In this document: positions 1-8,761 of the stretch, piece after piece
How the letters are laid out: each line of letters opens with the position of its first letter
Position numbering within the stretch: the stretch's first letter is position 1
From: Candidatus Magasanikiibacteriota bacterium
Lineage (GTDB): Bacteria > Patescibacteriota > Patescibacteriia > Magasanikbacterales > UBA922
Direction: 5' to 3'
DNA length: 44,914 nt
Assembly (NCBI GenBank): GCA_016182415.1
Contig: JACPGR010000097.1
Span: 1 to 44,914, forward strand
The notes under the pieces: model-generated
What the model saw: only the letters and a program-made list of their open reading frames with translations
Databases searched by the model: none
What the model was told of the DNA's origin: nothing
Made by a program: the position numbers and the translations under genes

Positions 1-170
1 CATATACGTGTATGTCGTCCCTGACGGGACTTACATTTTTATGTTCACTATTGCAGGCAATAAATTGCCTGCCTAACATATGCTGTCCCTAGCGGGACTC
101 ACGTGTCTCCCTCTCTTTCCAAGAGAGGGCGGGGGTGCCATGCCTGCCGGCAGGCAGGAGTTGCGTTCAG
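1..170. repeat. Hairpin-rich intergenic repeat block (family A half-element)
   Basis: No gene is visible here. Five short perfect inverted repeats follow each other: GTCCC/GGGAC at 17-30, GCAGGCAA/TTGCCTGC at 53-72, GTCCC/GGGAC at 85-98, CCCTCTCTT/AAGAGAGGG at 109-129, and the 16-base palindrome TGCCTGCCGGCAGGCA at 141-156. The part from about 101 to 170 (CACGTGTCTC, the AAGAGAGGG hairpin, GAGTTGCGTTCA) matches the right half of the complete element at 17607-17708, so this is a second copy of that family with another palindrome inserted before its outer end. The block lies downstream of the transketolase stop. Confidence 0.8.
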
Positions 171-198
171 TGGTGAGTAGTTACTAAAAATCCATATT

Positions 199-2481
199 TT
201 AAACCACCAACCCAACTCTTTCTTCCATTATATTTTTCTCAAGCGCATTCATAATTTTCCCCTTTATATCCTCACTCGTCAACTTCGCAAGATCATACAC
301 CTGAGGCACTGTACCTGATTTCAAATATGTATCAATACAAATACTTTTTTCCACATAATCTCCTGGCAATAAAAATGGATATAAGAATCCTTTCCATCCC
401 GCATGAATGGCAATTGTGCGTTCACGTTCGTCGTCGCTAAAAATACTATCAGCTTTTAAGCGGTCTGTTTTTCGCAAATCTTCAAATAATTCTGGAGACG
501 TTACTACCAAAATTTTTATATCAAGACCTTGAGATTCAAGATCAGGAAGCGTTTCAAGGGTATTTAACAAAACTTGCATACCTGAAATCGCAAGTACTAC
601 TTTTCTACCTCCATTTTCTTGATAATTTCGATAAGTATAGGCACCGTTGACAGCCTCACGAGCTGGAGGAACTCCGTTTTCCCGTTTTAAGACTGGCACA
701 TCAGGTCGAGTGACCGAGAGCGCAATCGGTTCGCCTGTTTCAAGGGCATGAAACAACATTTCAATTGTTTCTTGCGCATCTGTCGGTTTATACACTTTGA
801 TACCCGGATATGCAGTGAACATACTCATCCAATACAAGCCTTGGTGGGTCGGACCATCTTCTCCGGTCTCAGGACCATCATGCGCTGCAAGCATAACGAA
901 AAAACCTTTGTGTTCGGGGTAGAGATGATTTCCAATACAAACCAAGCGAACTGCATTGGTCATCATCGAGGTAAATACGGCATAGGTTCCAAACACAGAC
1001 ACCGGTGCAAAACCACCCGGCAATCTGTCTGCAGTCATCGCTGAGCTCATCATCGCCATATTTTGTTCAGCAATACCAAACCGAATACCACGACCGTATG
1101 GATTGTCGCGCGTAATAAGTCCATAGACTTCTTCAGATTTTGCGATGAGAACTGAACCGGACAAATCCCCTGCTCCTGACCAAAAAAATGCGCTTTGCTT
1201 CATAAGCCATTCAAAAAATGCTTGACTTGCTTTTCGAGTTGCTACTTTTGATCCGGGTTCAAATGTCAATTCCGGCGGAAGCACATCAGGACGTTTGATA
1301 GTCAATGGATTGACGAGTGGTCTATCACCTAGTTTTGATTTCATGAGCGCAATGTTTTCTGCTTCTGATTTTATATGCGATTTTGCAAGATCCAAACGCT
1401 CTACAATATAGTGTGCAAGTTCCGGTGTAATTGCGTCGAGTACTACTTGCATATCAGCTACAATATCACCTTCAAGTCCTGGCACATCAAATCCAAGATC
1501 TTTCATAATTTGTACATAATCCTCATGTTTTGCAGGCGAGCCATGTGATTTGAAAGAATTTTCTACTGCCCCATAACATTTTCCTTTCCAACTGTGCGCA
1601 ATTACGACAGTTGGATTTCCATTGCCAAATATTTTTTGTTTTGCAAGTCGATATGCATAGGTCGTTTCAAGTATATTATGTCCATTGATTTCAATCACAT
1701 TCCAGCCAAGCCCCAACCAATGATTGACATAGGGACTTGCGACCACTTCTTCAATTGCACCATCAATTCCATAATGGTTGTAATCAAGTGAGACAATCAT
1801 ATTATCAATTCCCATCGTCGCAAGCACATTGCGCGCTTCGTAGGTCATCCCCTCTTCACTTTCCGCATCTCCCATAAATACAAACACGGTCGTATCAAGA
1901 CCTGATGATTTGTGTGTAATAGCCAAACCTCCTGCTGAAGGCATCCCGTGTCCCGACGGACCAGTCGCAATATCACTGAGTGGATAATAATTTTCTATAT
2001 GACCCTGCGGTCCATCAAATTGTCTAAACCGCGGCAAATGTTTCATTATGACAGCATGAAGTTTTTCTGTATCAAAATCTATTCCTGTTTTTTTTAAACT
2101 TTCATAAATAAGGGTAAGTCCGCTGTAGAGTCCTGGGGAACAATGCCCCGCAGACCAGACAACTCTGTCGCGTCCGGTATTTTTTGGATCAAGCGGATCA
2201 AAAGCCATTGCTCCACCAAAGACCATACCCAAAAATTGTTCTACTTTTCCACTTGACCCGCCCGGGTGTCCTGATTTAGACTGATCCAGCATGGAAAAAA
2301 TAAACCCACGCATAATTCGTGCCACTTCATTCAATTTTTCTACATCAATACCCTCAATTGGAGCTAAATCCACATCTTGAATCTTCAAAAATTTGCCACC
2401 GTGCATGATATGGTGAAATCGCTCAGGCTCTTTAGACTTTAGTTTATGTAACTGTTCATTTTCAAGTAGATTATAGGACAT
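199..2481 (-). CDS. tkt: Transketolase
   Basis: Thiamine-diphosphate enzyme that moves two-carbon ketol units between sugar phosphates in the non-oxidative pentose phosphate pathway; cytoplasmic. The 760-residue product shows the family order: an N-terminal TPP domain with SGHPGG near residue 66, GDAESEEGMTYEA followed by the NHYGIDG segment of the diphosphate/Mg site near residues 203-240, then a pyrimidine-binding domain with GIAEQNMAMM (the invariant Glu) near 470, and a C-terminal domain. It is about 100 residues longer than typical bacterial transketolases (about 660), so it may be one of the divergent versions common in reduced genomes. The ATG at 2481 gives an N-terminus with no signal peptide. 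It is transcribed alone towards the hairpin block at 1-170. Confidence 0.92.
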   Translation of the reverse strand: MSYNLLENEQLHKLKSKEPERFHHIMHGGKFLKIQDVDLAPIEGIDVEKLNEVARIMRGFIFSMLDQSKSGHPGGSSGKVEQFLGMVFGGAMAFDPLDPKNTGRDRVVWSAGHCSPGLYSGLTLIYESLKKTGIDFDTEKLHAVIMKHLPRFRQFDGPQGHIENYYPLSDIATGPSGHGMPSAGGLAITHKSSGLDTTVFVFMGDAESEEGMTYEARNVLATMGIDNMIVSLDYNHYGIDGAIEEVVASPYVNHWLGLGWNVIEINGHNILETTYAYRLAKQKIFGNGNPTVVIAHSWKGKCYGAVENSFKSHGSPAKHEDYVQIMKDLGFDVPGLEGDIVADMQVVLDAITPELAHYIVERLDLAKSHIKSEAENIALMKSKLGDRPLVNPLTIKRPDVLPPELTFEPGSKVATRKASQAFFEWLMKQSAFFWSGAGDLSGSVLIAKSEEVYGLITRDNPYGRGIRFGIAEQNMAMMSSAMTADRLPGGFAPVSVFGTYAVFTSMMTNAVRLVCIGNHLYPEHKGFFVMLAAHDGPETGEDGPTHQGLYWMSMFTAYPGIKVYKPTDAQETIEMLFHALETGEPIALSVTRPDVPVLKRENGVPPAREAVNGAYTYRNYQENGGRKVVLAISGMQVLLNTLETLPDLESQGLDIKILVVTSPELFEDLRKTDRLKADSIFSDDERERTIAIHAGWKGFLYPFLLPGDYVEKSICIDTYLKSGTVPQVYDLAKLTSEDIKGKIMNALEKNIMEERVGLVV

Positions 2482-2521
2482 AAAAACGTCTTTTTACGAA
2501 TTAAATACACCGCCCTGCATA

Positions 2522-3958
2522 CTACCCAAAATCATCATACTCAATCACCTCTCCCGTGTCTGTCATGGTCTCAACCTTGTGTTTTTTGACCTTCTCATCA
2601 GCAGAAGATTTTGCAATAGGAATAGTTCTATCAATATACTCCACCGGCAAGCCAATCGGAGGCTCAGCTGCTTTGGTCGTGGCTTTTTGGACCATCGGCG
2701 TTTTGACATGCGACATAGGAAAATGCCAAATCGTTGCAAGTTCTTCAATATTGAGTACAAATGCATTCGCCCCATAATTAAGTTTGCGTTTTCGATATGC
2801 CTTAACCATTTCTGTTTTTTTCAAGTTTGCCTTTGCCTTATTTCTAATACCGGTTGTACTTTTAGCTATGATAGAATTAGCAGTCGGGATATTGAATTGA
2901 TTGATCGCACCGATAAGCGCGTTCACCCCGCGCGTGGGGTTGAACACTTCTTTTCGAGCCATATAGGCAGCGCGCATTTTGGTTTTAAGGCCAATTTTAC
3001 TAATCTTTTTTTCCATATCTTCCACGAGTTTGACTTGCCCGGGAGTCATAGCTCGCAAATTATTTACATCTCCCGTATCTACGGATTTCGAATCAGCGCC
3101 TTCCGAGCGCACCCCACCCAAGAGTTGTGCACTGACCTCGCCCCAATCAAGACCAAATTCTTTGGTAACTACATTATCTGTCAAAAATGAAAGCGGACCT
3201 TTTTTTGCCGGACCTTTTTCACCAATAAGCTCTTTTATCTTTGCTATTGCGCCCTCTTTCCACTTGTTGCTAATTGGTTGGACTAAAATCTGAAACCACA
3301 TCTGCTCACCATATCCGATGCGAGAAAAACTCTCAAGAAAGGTCCCCATCGGATCTTTGAGCACCGTATCTTTTGAAATATTGTGTTCAAATTCTCGATA
3401 ACTGCGTAATGGGTACGCTTCATGCTCAGCAAGCGCAAAGTCTGCCATCCAAATATCATATTCCTCATGAGGATATTTTTCGGGCACTTGCACTACATAA
3501 TCCTCTACTTCTGTAATTTCAGCTTCCGGATATTGTGCATAGATAGCGCCTTCTAAGAGTTCTCGAAATGCTTCTTCAGTCCATGCTAAAAACTGGATAT
3601 AGCCTTCGATACTAATTATTTCGAAACTAAACCAGCGTTGTTTGTAGCCATCGCGAAATTTACCGCGCAAATCCGGCGCATCAAAGGCACCTGCAATATG
3701 AGAAAAAAGCTGTTCGACTGCCATTGGTGTTTGTACATTTTCTTGCGGAATGTCAATTGCAAGCAATACAAATTTCCAGCTCTGTGTTTTTTTGTCCTGT
3801 ATATAGTCTGCATAAAACATAATACCCCCGAAAAACAAAAGCCATACGAACACGATCCATCCGGCAATCGCAAAAACCTGAACGATAAGCGCGCCAGGTG
3901 TTTGCGAGAAAAAATCTGAGAGTATTGAAGTGTTGATAACAATAAAGCCTAGATCCAT
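2522..3958 (-). CDS. Membrane-anchored protein, probably type IV secretion/pilus associated
   Basis: 478 residues. One strong hydrophobic segment lies at about residues 22-50, followed by a long soluble region with no catalytic motif I can name. The soluble part has aromatic and acidic stretches (around YPEAEITEVEDYVVQVPEKY) and ends in a Lys-rich tail. The arrangement resembles a conserved patescibacterial family of one-TM proteins encoded beside TraC/VirB4-type secretion ATPases; I recall the family only approximately, so the functional link is an inference. The small membrane protein at 3977-4138 lies 18 bases upstream on the same strand and is probably co-transcribed. No ATPase gene is visible next to it in this window. 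Confidence 0.55.
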   Translation of the reverse strand: MDLGFIVINTSILSDFFSQTPGALIVQVFAIAGWIVFVWLLFFGGIMFYADYIQDKKTQSWKFVLLAIDIPQENVQTPMAVEQLFSHIAGAFDAPDLRGKFRDGYKQRWFSFEIISIEGYIQFLAWTEEAFRELLEGAIYAQYPEAEITEVEDYVVQVPEKYPHEEYDIWMADFALAEHEAYPLRSYREFEHNISKDTVLKDPMGTFLESFSRIGYGEQMWFQILVQPISNKWKEGAIAKIKELIGEKGPAKKGPLSFLTDNVVTKEFGLDWGEVSAQLLGGVRSEGADSKSVDTGDVNNLRAMTPGQVKLVEDMEKKISKIGLKTKMRAAYMARKEVFNPTRGVNALIGAINQFNIPTANSIIAKSTTGIRNKAKANLKKTEMVKAYRKRKLNYGANAFVLNIEELATIWHFPMSHVKTPMVQKATTKAAEPPIGLPVEYIDRTIPIAKSSADEKVKKHKVETMTDTGEVIEYDDFG

Positions 3959-3976
3959 AATTCAAAATTGTGTACA

Positions 3977-4138
3977 TTACACATCCACCAACTTAAACAC
4001 GAGCGGATATAATACACATACGCCCAAAAACAACGGCCACCACCCAAGCGACCCTGCGACATATCCTGCCCAATAGACAAGCGCAAGAATAAGAATCGCG
4101 ATAGTCGTAATTAAGTGGCGTAAAAATTTATCACCCAT
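3977..4138 (-). CDS. Small two-helix membrane protein
   Basis: 53-residue product if it starts at the ATG ending at 4138 (MGDKFLRH); a longer frame reaching 4174 adds an unconvincing Cys/Tyr-rich stretch read from AT-rich spacer. Residues 8-50 are almost wholly hydrophobic and should form two membrane helices with a short Gly-rich turn. No family is recognised. Placement 18 bases ahead of the membrane-anchored protein at 2522-3958 suggests a shared transcript and perhaps one complex. Confidence 0.6.
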   Translation of the reverse strand: MGDKFLRHLITTIAILILALVYWAGYVAGSLGWWPLFLGVCVLYPLVFKLVDV

Positions 4139-4608
4139 ATAGACATACAAATTACAAATTGTACAAATGTACAAATTTTTATATCCAAAATTTTCGTATT
4201 TTTACAGATTTTTTGCATATTCTATAAAAAATTTGTGTCAGTTTAAATTAGTTTATCTATTAGGATATAAATTACAAATGTCAAATCAAATCCAAATGGA
4301 TATATAACAAAATTGATTTAATATTTGATATTTGGACTTTGGACTTTGGACTTTGGACTTCAAATATAGTATACCACAAAAATAAAAAACTCCTTAGTAC
4401 TGAATTTAACTAATTTTGCCTTGTGTGAACTGATAGTTATTCCCTTGTATAGATAAAAATCACTAGGCAAAATTAATGTATCGAAGTACTAGAGTTGGAA
4501 AATTTTTTGAGATAGAATACTAGTACTTCATAAACTTAATTTTACAACTGTTTTTTCTTACCTTTGTTAGAGATACAATATTGAAAAACTAAATTTACTC
4601 AGTACTAG
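4139..4608. other. Gene-free AT-rich spacer with short tandem repeat and AGTACT palindromes
   Basis: No convincing ORF in 470 bases. Visible structure: four copies of TTTGGAC in tandem at 4331-4358; an inverted repeat TAATTTTGCC at 4411-4420 with GGCAAAATTA at 4466-4475; and the palindrome AGTACT four times at 4396, 4485, 4522 and 4601, each in an extended inverted context (for example CGAAGTACTAG against CTAGTACTTC). The spacer separates secF (ending at 4609) from the small membrane protein gene, whose promoter must lie in it. Confidence 0.6.
4331..4358. repeat. Tandem repeat, 4 x 7 bp (TTTGGAC)
   Basis: Four perfect head-to-tail copies of TTTGGAC. They lie within the gene-free spacer, flanked by ATATTTGA and TCAAATAT, which are themselves inverted, so the run could sit in a hairpin. 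Probably a slippage product. Confidence 0.85.
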
Positions 4609-5640
4609 TTATCGGCGATCAGCTAATTTTTGCCAGACCACGAGCAAGGGACTTGCAAGAAAGATAGACGAATAGGTTCCAAAACCAACCCCGATGATAA
4701 GTGCAAGAGAAAAATATCGTATTGACTCACCACCCAAAAAGTACAAACCAACAAGCACAATAAGCACAGTCATTGAAGTATTTATTGAACGCATGAGTGT
4801 TTCATTTACCCCTTTATTTACGATATCCTCAAAATTTTCATACCCATATTGGATCAATTTCTCTCGAATACGATCAAATACAACGATTGTATCATTGACT
4901 GAATATCCCAAAATGGTAATAAGCGCTACTACAAATGGAATATCCACTTCAACACCATAATAGCGGCCAAGGAGTGCAAAAACACCCATCGTAATAATCA
5001 CATCATGAAACAATGCAATCGCCGCCGTTACTCCGTATTTCCATGACCTTACAGGCCGAGAAATTTTACGAAACGTATATGCAATATAGAGTATAATTGC
5101 AACAATAACCACAACCGTAAGTTTCACTGACCGATCCTTCAAATTGGCGCTTACTGCCGGGCCAATAGTTTCAAAACGCTCTTCAAGGACCTTATTCTCC
5201 TGAATCGAAGTTTGTAAAAAATCCGTCTCATTTGTAGTCGTGGTATTATCTGCCGTTTGCGCAACCACATCTGTAACAATCACCTCTCCGCTTCCTTCAA
5301 CACTCACAGCTTCTCTCGGATCACCCTCAACTTGAAATTTTGATCGTACGGCAGATAAAATCGCTTGATGCTCTTGTTCATTTACAAAACGCATTTTAAA
5401 GACATATCCATTGTCTCCGATTGGCTGGACGAGTACATTTCCATATATCGTATCCTCAAATATCGCGTGCATATCTTCAAGTACGGGTCGAGAACCGCTA
5501 AAACTTAATTCGATCAATGAACCGCCGCTAAAATCAATACTTGGTTTAAGACCAAATATGAATAAACTTAGAATACTCAATCCAACGGTAAGACCTGAAA
5601 ATATAAAATAAAACTTTCTATTTTGAATGATATTCAACAT
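4609..5640 (-). CDS. secF: Protein translocase subunit SecF
   Basis: Accessory membrane subunit of the Sec translocon that, with SecD, uses the proton gradient to pull exported proteins through SecYEG. The 343-residue product has an N-terminal TM helix (about residues 12-32), the family signature DFSGGSLIELSFS near residue 36, a periplasmic-type domain to about residue 165, then a five-helix block with GYSVNDTIVVFDRIRE near residue 247 and the NTSMTVLIVL helix. The extracellular domain carries a Thr/Asn-rich linker (DNTTTTNETD) absent in most SecF proteins. The start is 12 bases downstream of the secD stop, the usual secDF operon order. Confidence 0.95.
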   Translation of the reverse strand: MLNIIQNRKFYFIFSGLTVGLSILSLFIFGLKPSIDFSGGSLIELSFSGSRPVLEDMHAIFEDTIYGNVLVQPIGDNGYVFKMRFVNEQEHQAILSAVRSKFQVEGDPREAVSVEGSGEVIVTDVVAQTADNTTTTNETDFLQTSIQENKVLEERFETIGPAVSANLKDRSVKLTVVVIVAIILYIAYTFRKISRPVRSWKYGVTAAIALFHDVIITMGVFALLGRYYGVEVDIPFVVALITILGYSVNDTIVVFDRIREKLIQYGYENFEDIVNKGVNETLMRSINTSMTVLIVLVGLYFLGGESIRYFSLALIIGVGFGTYSSIFLASPLLVVWQKLADRR

Positions 5641-5651
5641 AAGTAGGGGTA

Positions 5652-7694
5652 TTATTGTTTGTCTATATGTGAAAATGAACCAAGAAATACAAAGCCGCCT
5701 CCTCGTTTGCTAAACCATGGTCCGACAAAACGCAACATCACTCGAGTTATGGTAATCGCGCTAAACATGGATACCAAAATACCGATGGCAAGAGTAACCG
5801 CAAAACCTTTCACAAAGCTTGTACCAAACCAAATCAACAAAAAACAGGTAATCAAGGTTGACATATTTCCATCCCGAATAGAAGGCCATGCTCGTGAAAA
5901 GCCTTCTTCAATGGCAGCTTTGAGACTTTTGCCTTTTTGTAATTCTTCTTTGAGGCGTTCAAAAATCAAGACATTTGCATCGACTGCCATACCGATAGAG
6001 AGAATGAAACCGGCAATACCTGCAAGCGTGAGTGTAACGCCAATCAATTTGAAAATTGCAAGCGTAAGCGTGATATATACCGACAACGCAATCACGGATA
6101 GCGCGCCCGGCAAACGATAATACAACAGCATAAACAACATCACGATAAGTACTCCCGCAATTCCTGCTTTCAAACTTTGTGAAAGTGATTTAGCGCCAAG
6201 TGTCGCCCCAACCGATTGTTGAGATACGAGTTCAACCGGAACCGGCAATGCGCCTGCATTGAGCCGCTGTGAAAGCAAACGCGCTTCTTGCAAATTAAAA
6301 CTTCCGGTAATTACTGCGCGGCCGTCGCTAATCTCTGTTTGCACAGTCGGTGCGCTGATCACCTCACCATCGAGAAAAATCGCGACCTGTTTGCCAATAT
6401 TTCTTTTGGTAATATCGGCAAACAATTCTTTTCCTTCATCGTCAAAACTAAGTGCAACTTGAATGGCACCGGTCTGCGGATCACTCACAACTTCAGATCG
6501 CTCTAAATTTTTTCCCGAAAGTCCGGTATTTTTCCATTGTTCTTGCGGGGGTATAATGTCGGCCTCTGTACGGGTCTTTACCAATATTCTTGAGACTTCA
6601 TATTCTGTGGTTGTGCGTTCATCTTTTTTATAAATAACATGAAATCCAAAATCAGTTTCAATTGGCCCGATAATTTGACCAACTTGTCCGCCAAATGCAG
6701 CTTGTTCAAAAGCGGGAAGCATCATGCCCGTGCTAAAATATCCAAGATCTCCCTTGTTTGTAGCAACTGAAGGATCTGATGAAAATTCTTTTGCAAGTTC
6801 TTCAAAATTATCCCCAGACGCTTCATCATAAATTTCTTGAGCCTTTGTGTGGGCTTCTTGTTTGGTATATTGCGGATTTTCACAATCTTGCGCGCCAAGA
6901 TAACAAATAAGAATATGGCTTGCGCGTACTTCTTTTTCTCCCTCACGTTCTGCTCCGCGTTTGAGGATATTGTATCCTTCAACAGATTCTACAAGATCTT
7001 TAGCAACTTTTCCTGGTAAAGCTTTTTGTGCCCATGCGTAGAGTTCACTATATGGACTATTCTTTTTAAGATAATCCATATACCCCCCATTGTTTTTAGT
7101 CACGGCATCTTCTGAAACTTCCTGCGCAACTTCTTCAAATTTTTCTTTTGACCTTACTCGTTTCAAAATAGCCTTCGCGCGTGCCTGTGCATCCGCATTA
7201 AATTCTGCCAACTGTTTTGCCTCTTCGTCAGTCAGTCCACGAGGTTGTTCAATATTGATTTCCTTAAATTCAAGAATTGGCGTCTGCCCAATCATCAAAA
7301 TAGCTTGTTCCACATCACTAACACCAGGGAGCTCGACGTTGATACGATATGCAGTGTCTACCTTTGCAATTTGTACTTGAGACTCTCCGACACCCATACC
7401 ATTGACGCGTCTATCTATCACATCTCGCACACCCTCTACTGCGTCAGCTCGTTCACTCTCTGCGATATTTTGCACATCTGCCTCATAGACCAGATGGGCT
7501 CCACCTTGCAGATCAAGACCGAGTCTAAAGGCTCGCTCAGGCACAAGCGGCAATCCAAGATGAGTTGTATTATTTACCTTCGCAAGGACATTATTAAATG
7601 TTACTGGACTTACAAAAATACCCGAAGCGATAAGCAAAGCAAATATACCAGCAATCCCCCATCTGATTTTTCCTCGAATGTTTGTTTTAGCCAT
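5652..7694 (-). CDS. secD: Protein translocase subunit SecD with inserted tandem parvulin (PpiC) domains
   Basis: SecD helps drive and release exported proteins on the outer face of the membrane. The 680-residue product has an N-terminal TM helix (residues 12-30), the SecD signature FRLGLDLQGGAHLVYE at 56-71, the first half of the P1 domain to about 145, then the second half (WKNTGLSGKNL at 387-397 through GALPVPVEL near 481-489), and the SecD/F membrane block with SIGMAVDANVLIFER at 566-580. Between the two P1 halves are about 240 extra residues. Residues 256-358 match a parvulin-type prolyl isomerase (RASHILI, NFEELAKEFSSDPS, KGDLGYFSTGMMLPAFE, FGFHVIYKK). Residues 168-250 look like a degenerate second copy lacking the first strand (KFEEVAQEVSEDA, NNGGYMDYL, GYNILKR). 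It is operonic with secF. Confidence 0.93.
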   Translation of the reverse strand: MAKTNIRGKIRWGIAGIFALLIASGIFVSPVTFNNVLAKVNNTTHLGLPLVPERAFRLGLDLQGGAHLVYEADVQNIAESERADAVEGVRDVIDRRVNGMGVGESQVQIAKVDTAYRINVELPGVSDVEQAILMIGQTPILEFKEINIEQPRGLTDEEAKQLAEFNADAQARAKAILKRVRSKEKFEEVAQEVSEDAVTKNNGGYMDYLKKNSPYSELYAWAQKALPGKVAKDLVESVEGYNILKRGAEREGEKEVRASHILICYLGAQDCENPQYTKQEAHTKAQEIYDEASGDNFEELAKEFSSDPSVATNKGDLGYFSTGMMLPAFEQAAFGGQVGQIIGPIETDFGFHVIYKKDERTTTEYEVSRILVKTRTEADIIPPQEQWKNTGLSGKNLERSEVVSDPQTGAIQVALSFDDEGKELFADITKRNIGKQVAIFLDGEVISAPTVQTEISDGRAVITGSFNLQEARLLSQRLNAGALPVPVELVSQQSVGATLGAKSLSQSLKAGIAGVLIVMLFMLLYYRLPGALSVIALSVYITLTLAIFKLIGVTLTLAGIAGFILSIGMAVDANVLIFERLKEELQKGKSLKAAIEEGFSRAWPSIRDGNMSTLITCFLLIWFGTSFVKGFAVTLAIGILVSMFSAITITRVMLRFVGPWFSKRGGGFVFLGSFSHIDKQ

Positions 7695-7770
7695 AAAATC
7701 TAACAGTAAGCATTTTTAGTTAACGAAACATAGTGTAGCGTAAAATGATGTTGAGGTCAAGGCTTTACTG

Positions 7771-7811
7771 AGGCGTACTAGGCTCACGAGGCCTACGAGG
7801 CTTACAAGGCT
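7771..7811. repeat. 9-bp tandem repeat (AGGCTTACG-like), copy 1
   Basis: Four and a half units: AGGCGTACT, AGGCTCACG, AGGCCTACG, AGGCTTACA, AGGCT. The array overlaps the stop codon of the minus-strand Nudix gene at 7802. A second array of the same unit is at 21353-21393, also touching a Nudix gene. Confidence 0.85.
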
Positions 7812-8239
7812 AAAAATTGATATTCTTGAATGCCTTTCAACCAGCCACCCGAGAAATAGCTTTCGGGTTTGAAATCTGTAATAGAAACCCACTCATATTT
7901 TTCATGATTTTTGCCGAGTTTAATTTCACCTGAGATATGCTTTGCGCGATAACCTATCGCGAATATACGTCTTTTTTCTCGTGAACCGTCAGACAAAATT
8001 TCATCTCGTTCATGACGCATATAGACAACCGGTTCGCCTAATGTATATTTCAATTCTTCCCCAAGCTCTTCACGCATTTTTCGCGCTATCACATCTTCGA
8101 GCTCTGTTTCAAAATCAACTTCTCGTAATCGTCCACCCGGAATATCCCACTCACCAAACCTGTCTTTGGTAATCAAAAAATTTCCGTGAGTATCTTCGAG
8201 GAAAACTTTGACGGCGATGAAGTAGAGGTCTTTTAACAT
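7802..8239 (-). CDS. Nudix hydrolase
   Basis: 145-residue product, cytoplasmic, expected to hydrolyse a nucleoside diphosphate linked to another moiety; the substrate cannot be read from the sequence. The Nudix region is GGRLREVDFETELEDVIARKMREELGEEL, with the REELGEE metal-binding helix intact but extra residues between the Gly loop and the helix, as in several small Nudix subfamilies. I chose the ATG at 8239 (MLKDLYFIAVKV): the longer frame to 8263 begins with TTG and adds only a hydrophobic stub. The last two residues and the stop come from the 9-bp tandem repeat at 7771-7811. Confidence 0.85.
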   Translation of the reverse strand: MLKDLYFIAVKVFLEDTHGNFLITKDRFGEWDIPGGRLREVDFETELEDVIARKMREELGEELKYTLGEPVVYMRHERDEILSDGSREKRRIFAIGYRAKHISGEIKLGKNHEKYEWVSITDFKPESYFSGGWLKGIQEYQFLAL

Positions 8240-8327
8240 AAAAGCAATATAACAATAAAGCAATTGAGCAAAATAATAAAGGACTTACCAGATTTACACT
8301 CAGTGAAATCCGACAAAATCAGTGTAA

Positions 8328-8753
8328 TCAGTGTCTTAATTCCTCCCGCAACTCCATCCACATCTTCCCCATCACATTCTCTCCACTCCCGTCTTCTCCG
8401 CTTCCCCAAAAATAATCTGTGGGGCAATTTTTATCAACATACTTATTACCGCTTGCGAGAAGTTTTTCTTTCACATCCTCGTGTTGCAACATTTTTTCTC
8501 GCATGATATTTTTCATGACTAGAACTTTATCAAAACTCTCTGCTCTTCCCTCTTTTGCCTGACCAAGTTCTCGTGCCACATATGCACTCGGGGCATTTTT
8601 TATTTTTTCCCGTATATCCGGATCAATAAATTTTGCAACTTGATATGCATGCTCGCTTGTCATATATTCAACATCTTTAAATATAACTTTATGTGCAGAA
8701 AAATTTGAGAGCATGTAGTATTCTCGTTCGAAGATTTTGATTGAATCAGACAT
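8328..8753 (-). CDS. NADAR family (YbiA-like) protein
   Basis: 141 residues spanning the whole domain: YYMLSNFSAHKVIFKDVEYMTSEHAYQVAKF near residues 12-42, then the ARELGQ helix, and the C-terminal PTDYFWGSGEDGSGENVMGKMWMELR signature. Known members act on ADP-ribose or riboflavin-pathway N-glycosides (YbiA type) or remove ADP-ribosyl groups from guanine; some sit beside NAD/ADP-ribose toxins. Here it sits 8 bases downstream of the HIT gene on the same strand, so a small nucleotide-salvage or damage-repair operon (HIT, NADAR, perhaps Nudix) is likely. No ADP-ribosyltransferase toxin is visible nearby. Confidence 0.88.
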   Translation of the reverse strand: MSDSIKIFEREYYMLSNFSAHKVIFKDVEYMTSEHAYQVAKFIDPDIREKIKNAPSAYVARELGQAKEGRAESFDKVLVMKNIMREKMLQHEDVKEKLLASGNKYVDKNCPTDYFWGSGEDGSGENVMGKMWMELREELRH

Positions 8754-8761
8754 ACACGTAA

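Noticed and set aside
1-198. CRISPR array in the repeated hairpins
   Set aside because: The repeated pieces are inverted palindromes of different sequences, not regular direct repeats with spacers, and no cas gene is present.
2579-3190. Plus-strand open frame of 203 codons opposite the membrane-anchored protein
   Set aside because: It is antisense to a clear gene, rich in Cys, Arg, Phe and His as shadow frames are, and has no plausible ribosome site or family.
8264-8335. Second long inverted repeat like that at 27021-27102, between Nudix and NADAR
   Set aside because: Only short imperfect pairing (GATTTACACT against AGTGTAATC) and repeated CAGTG pieces are visible; too weak to list as a feature.
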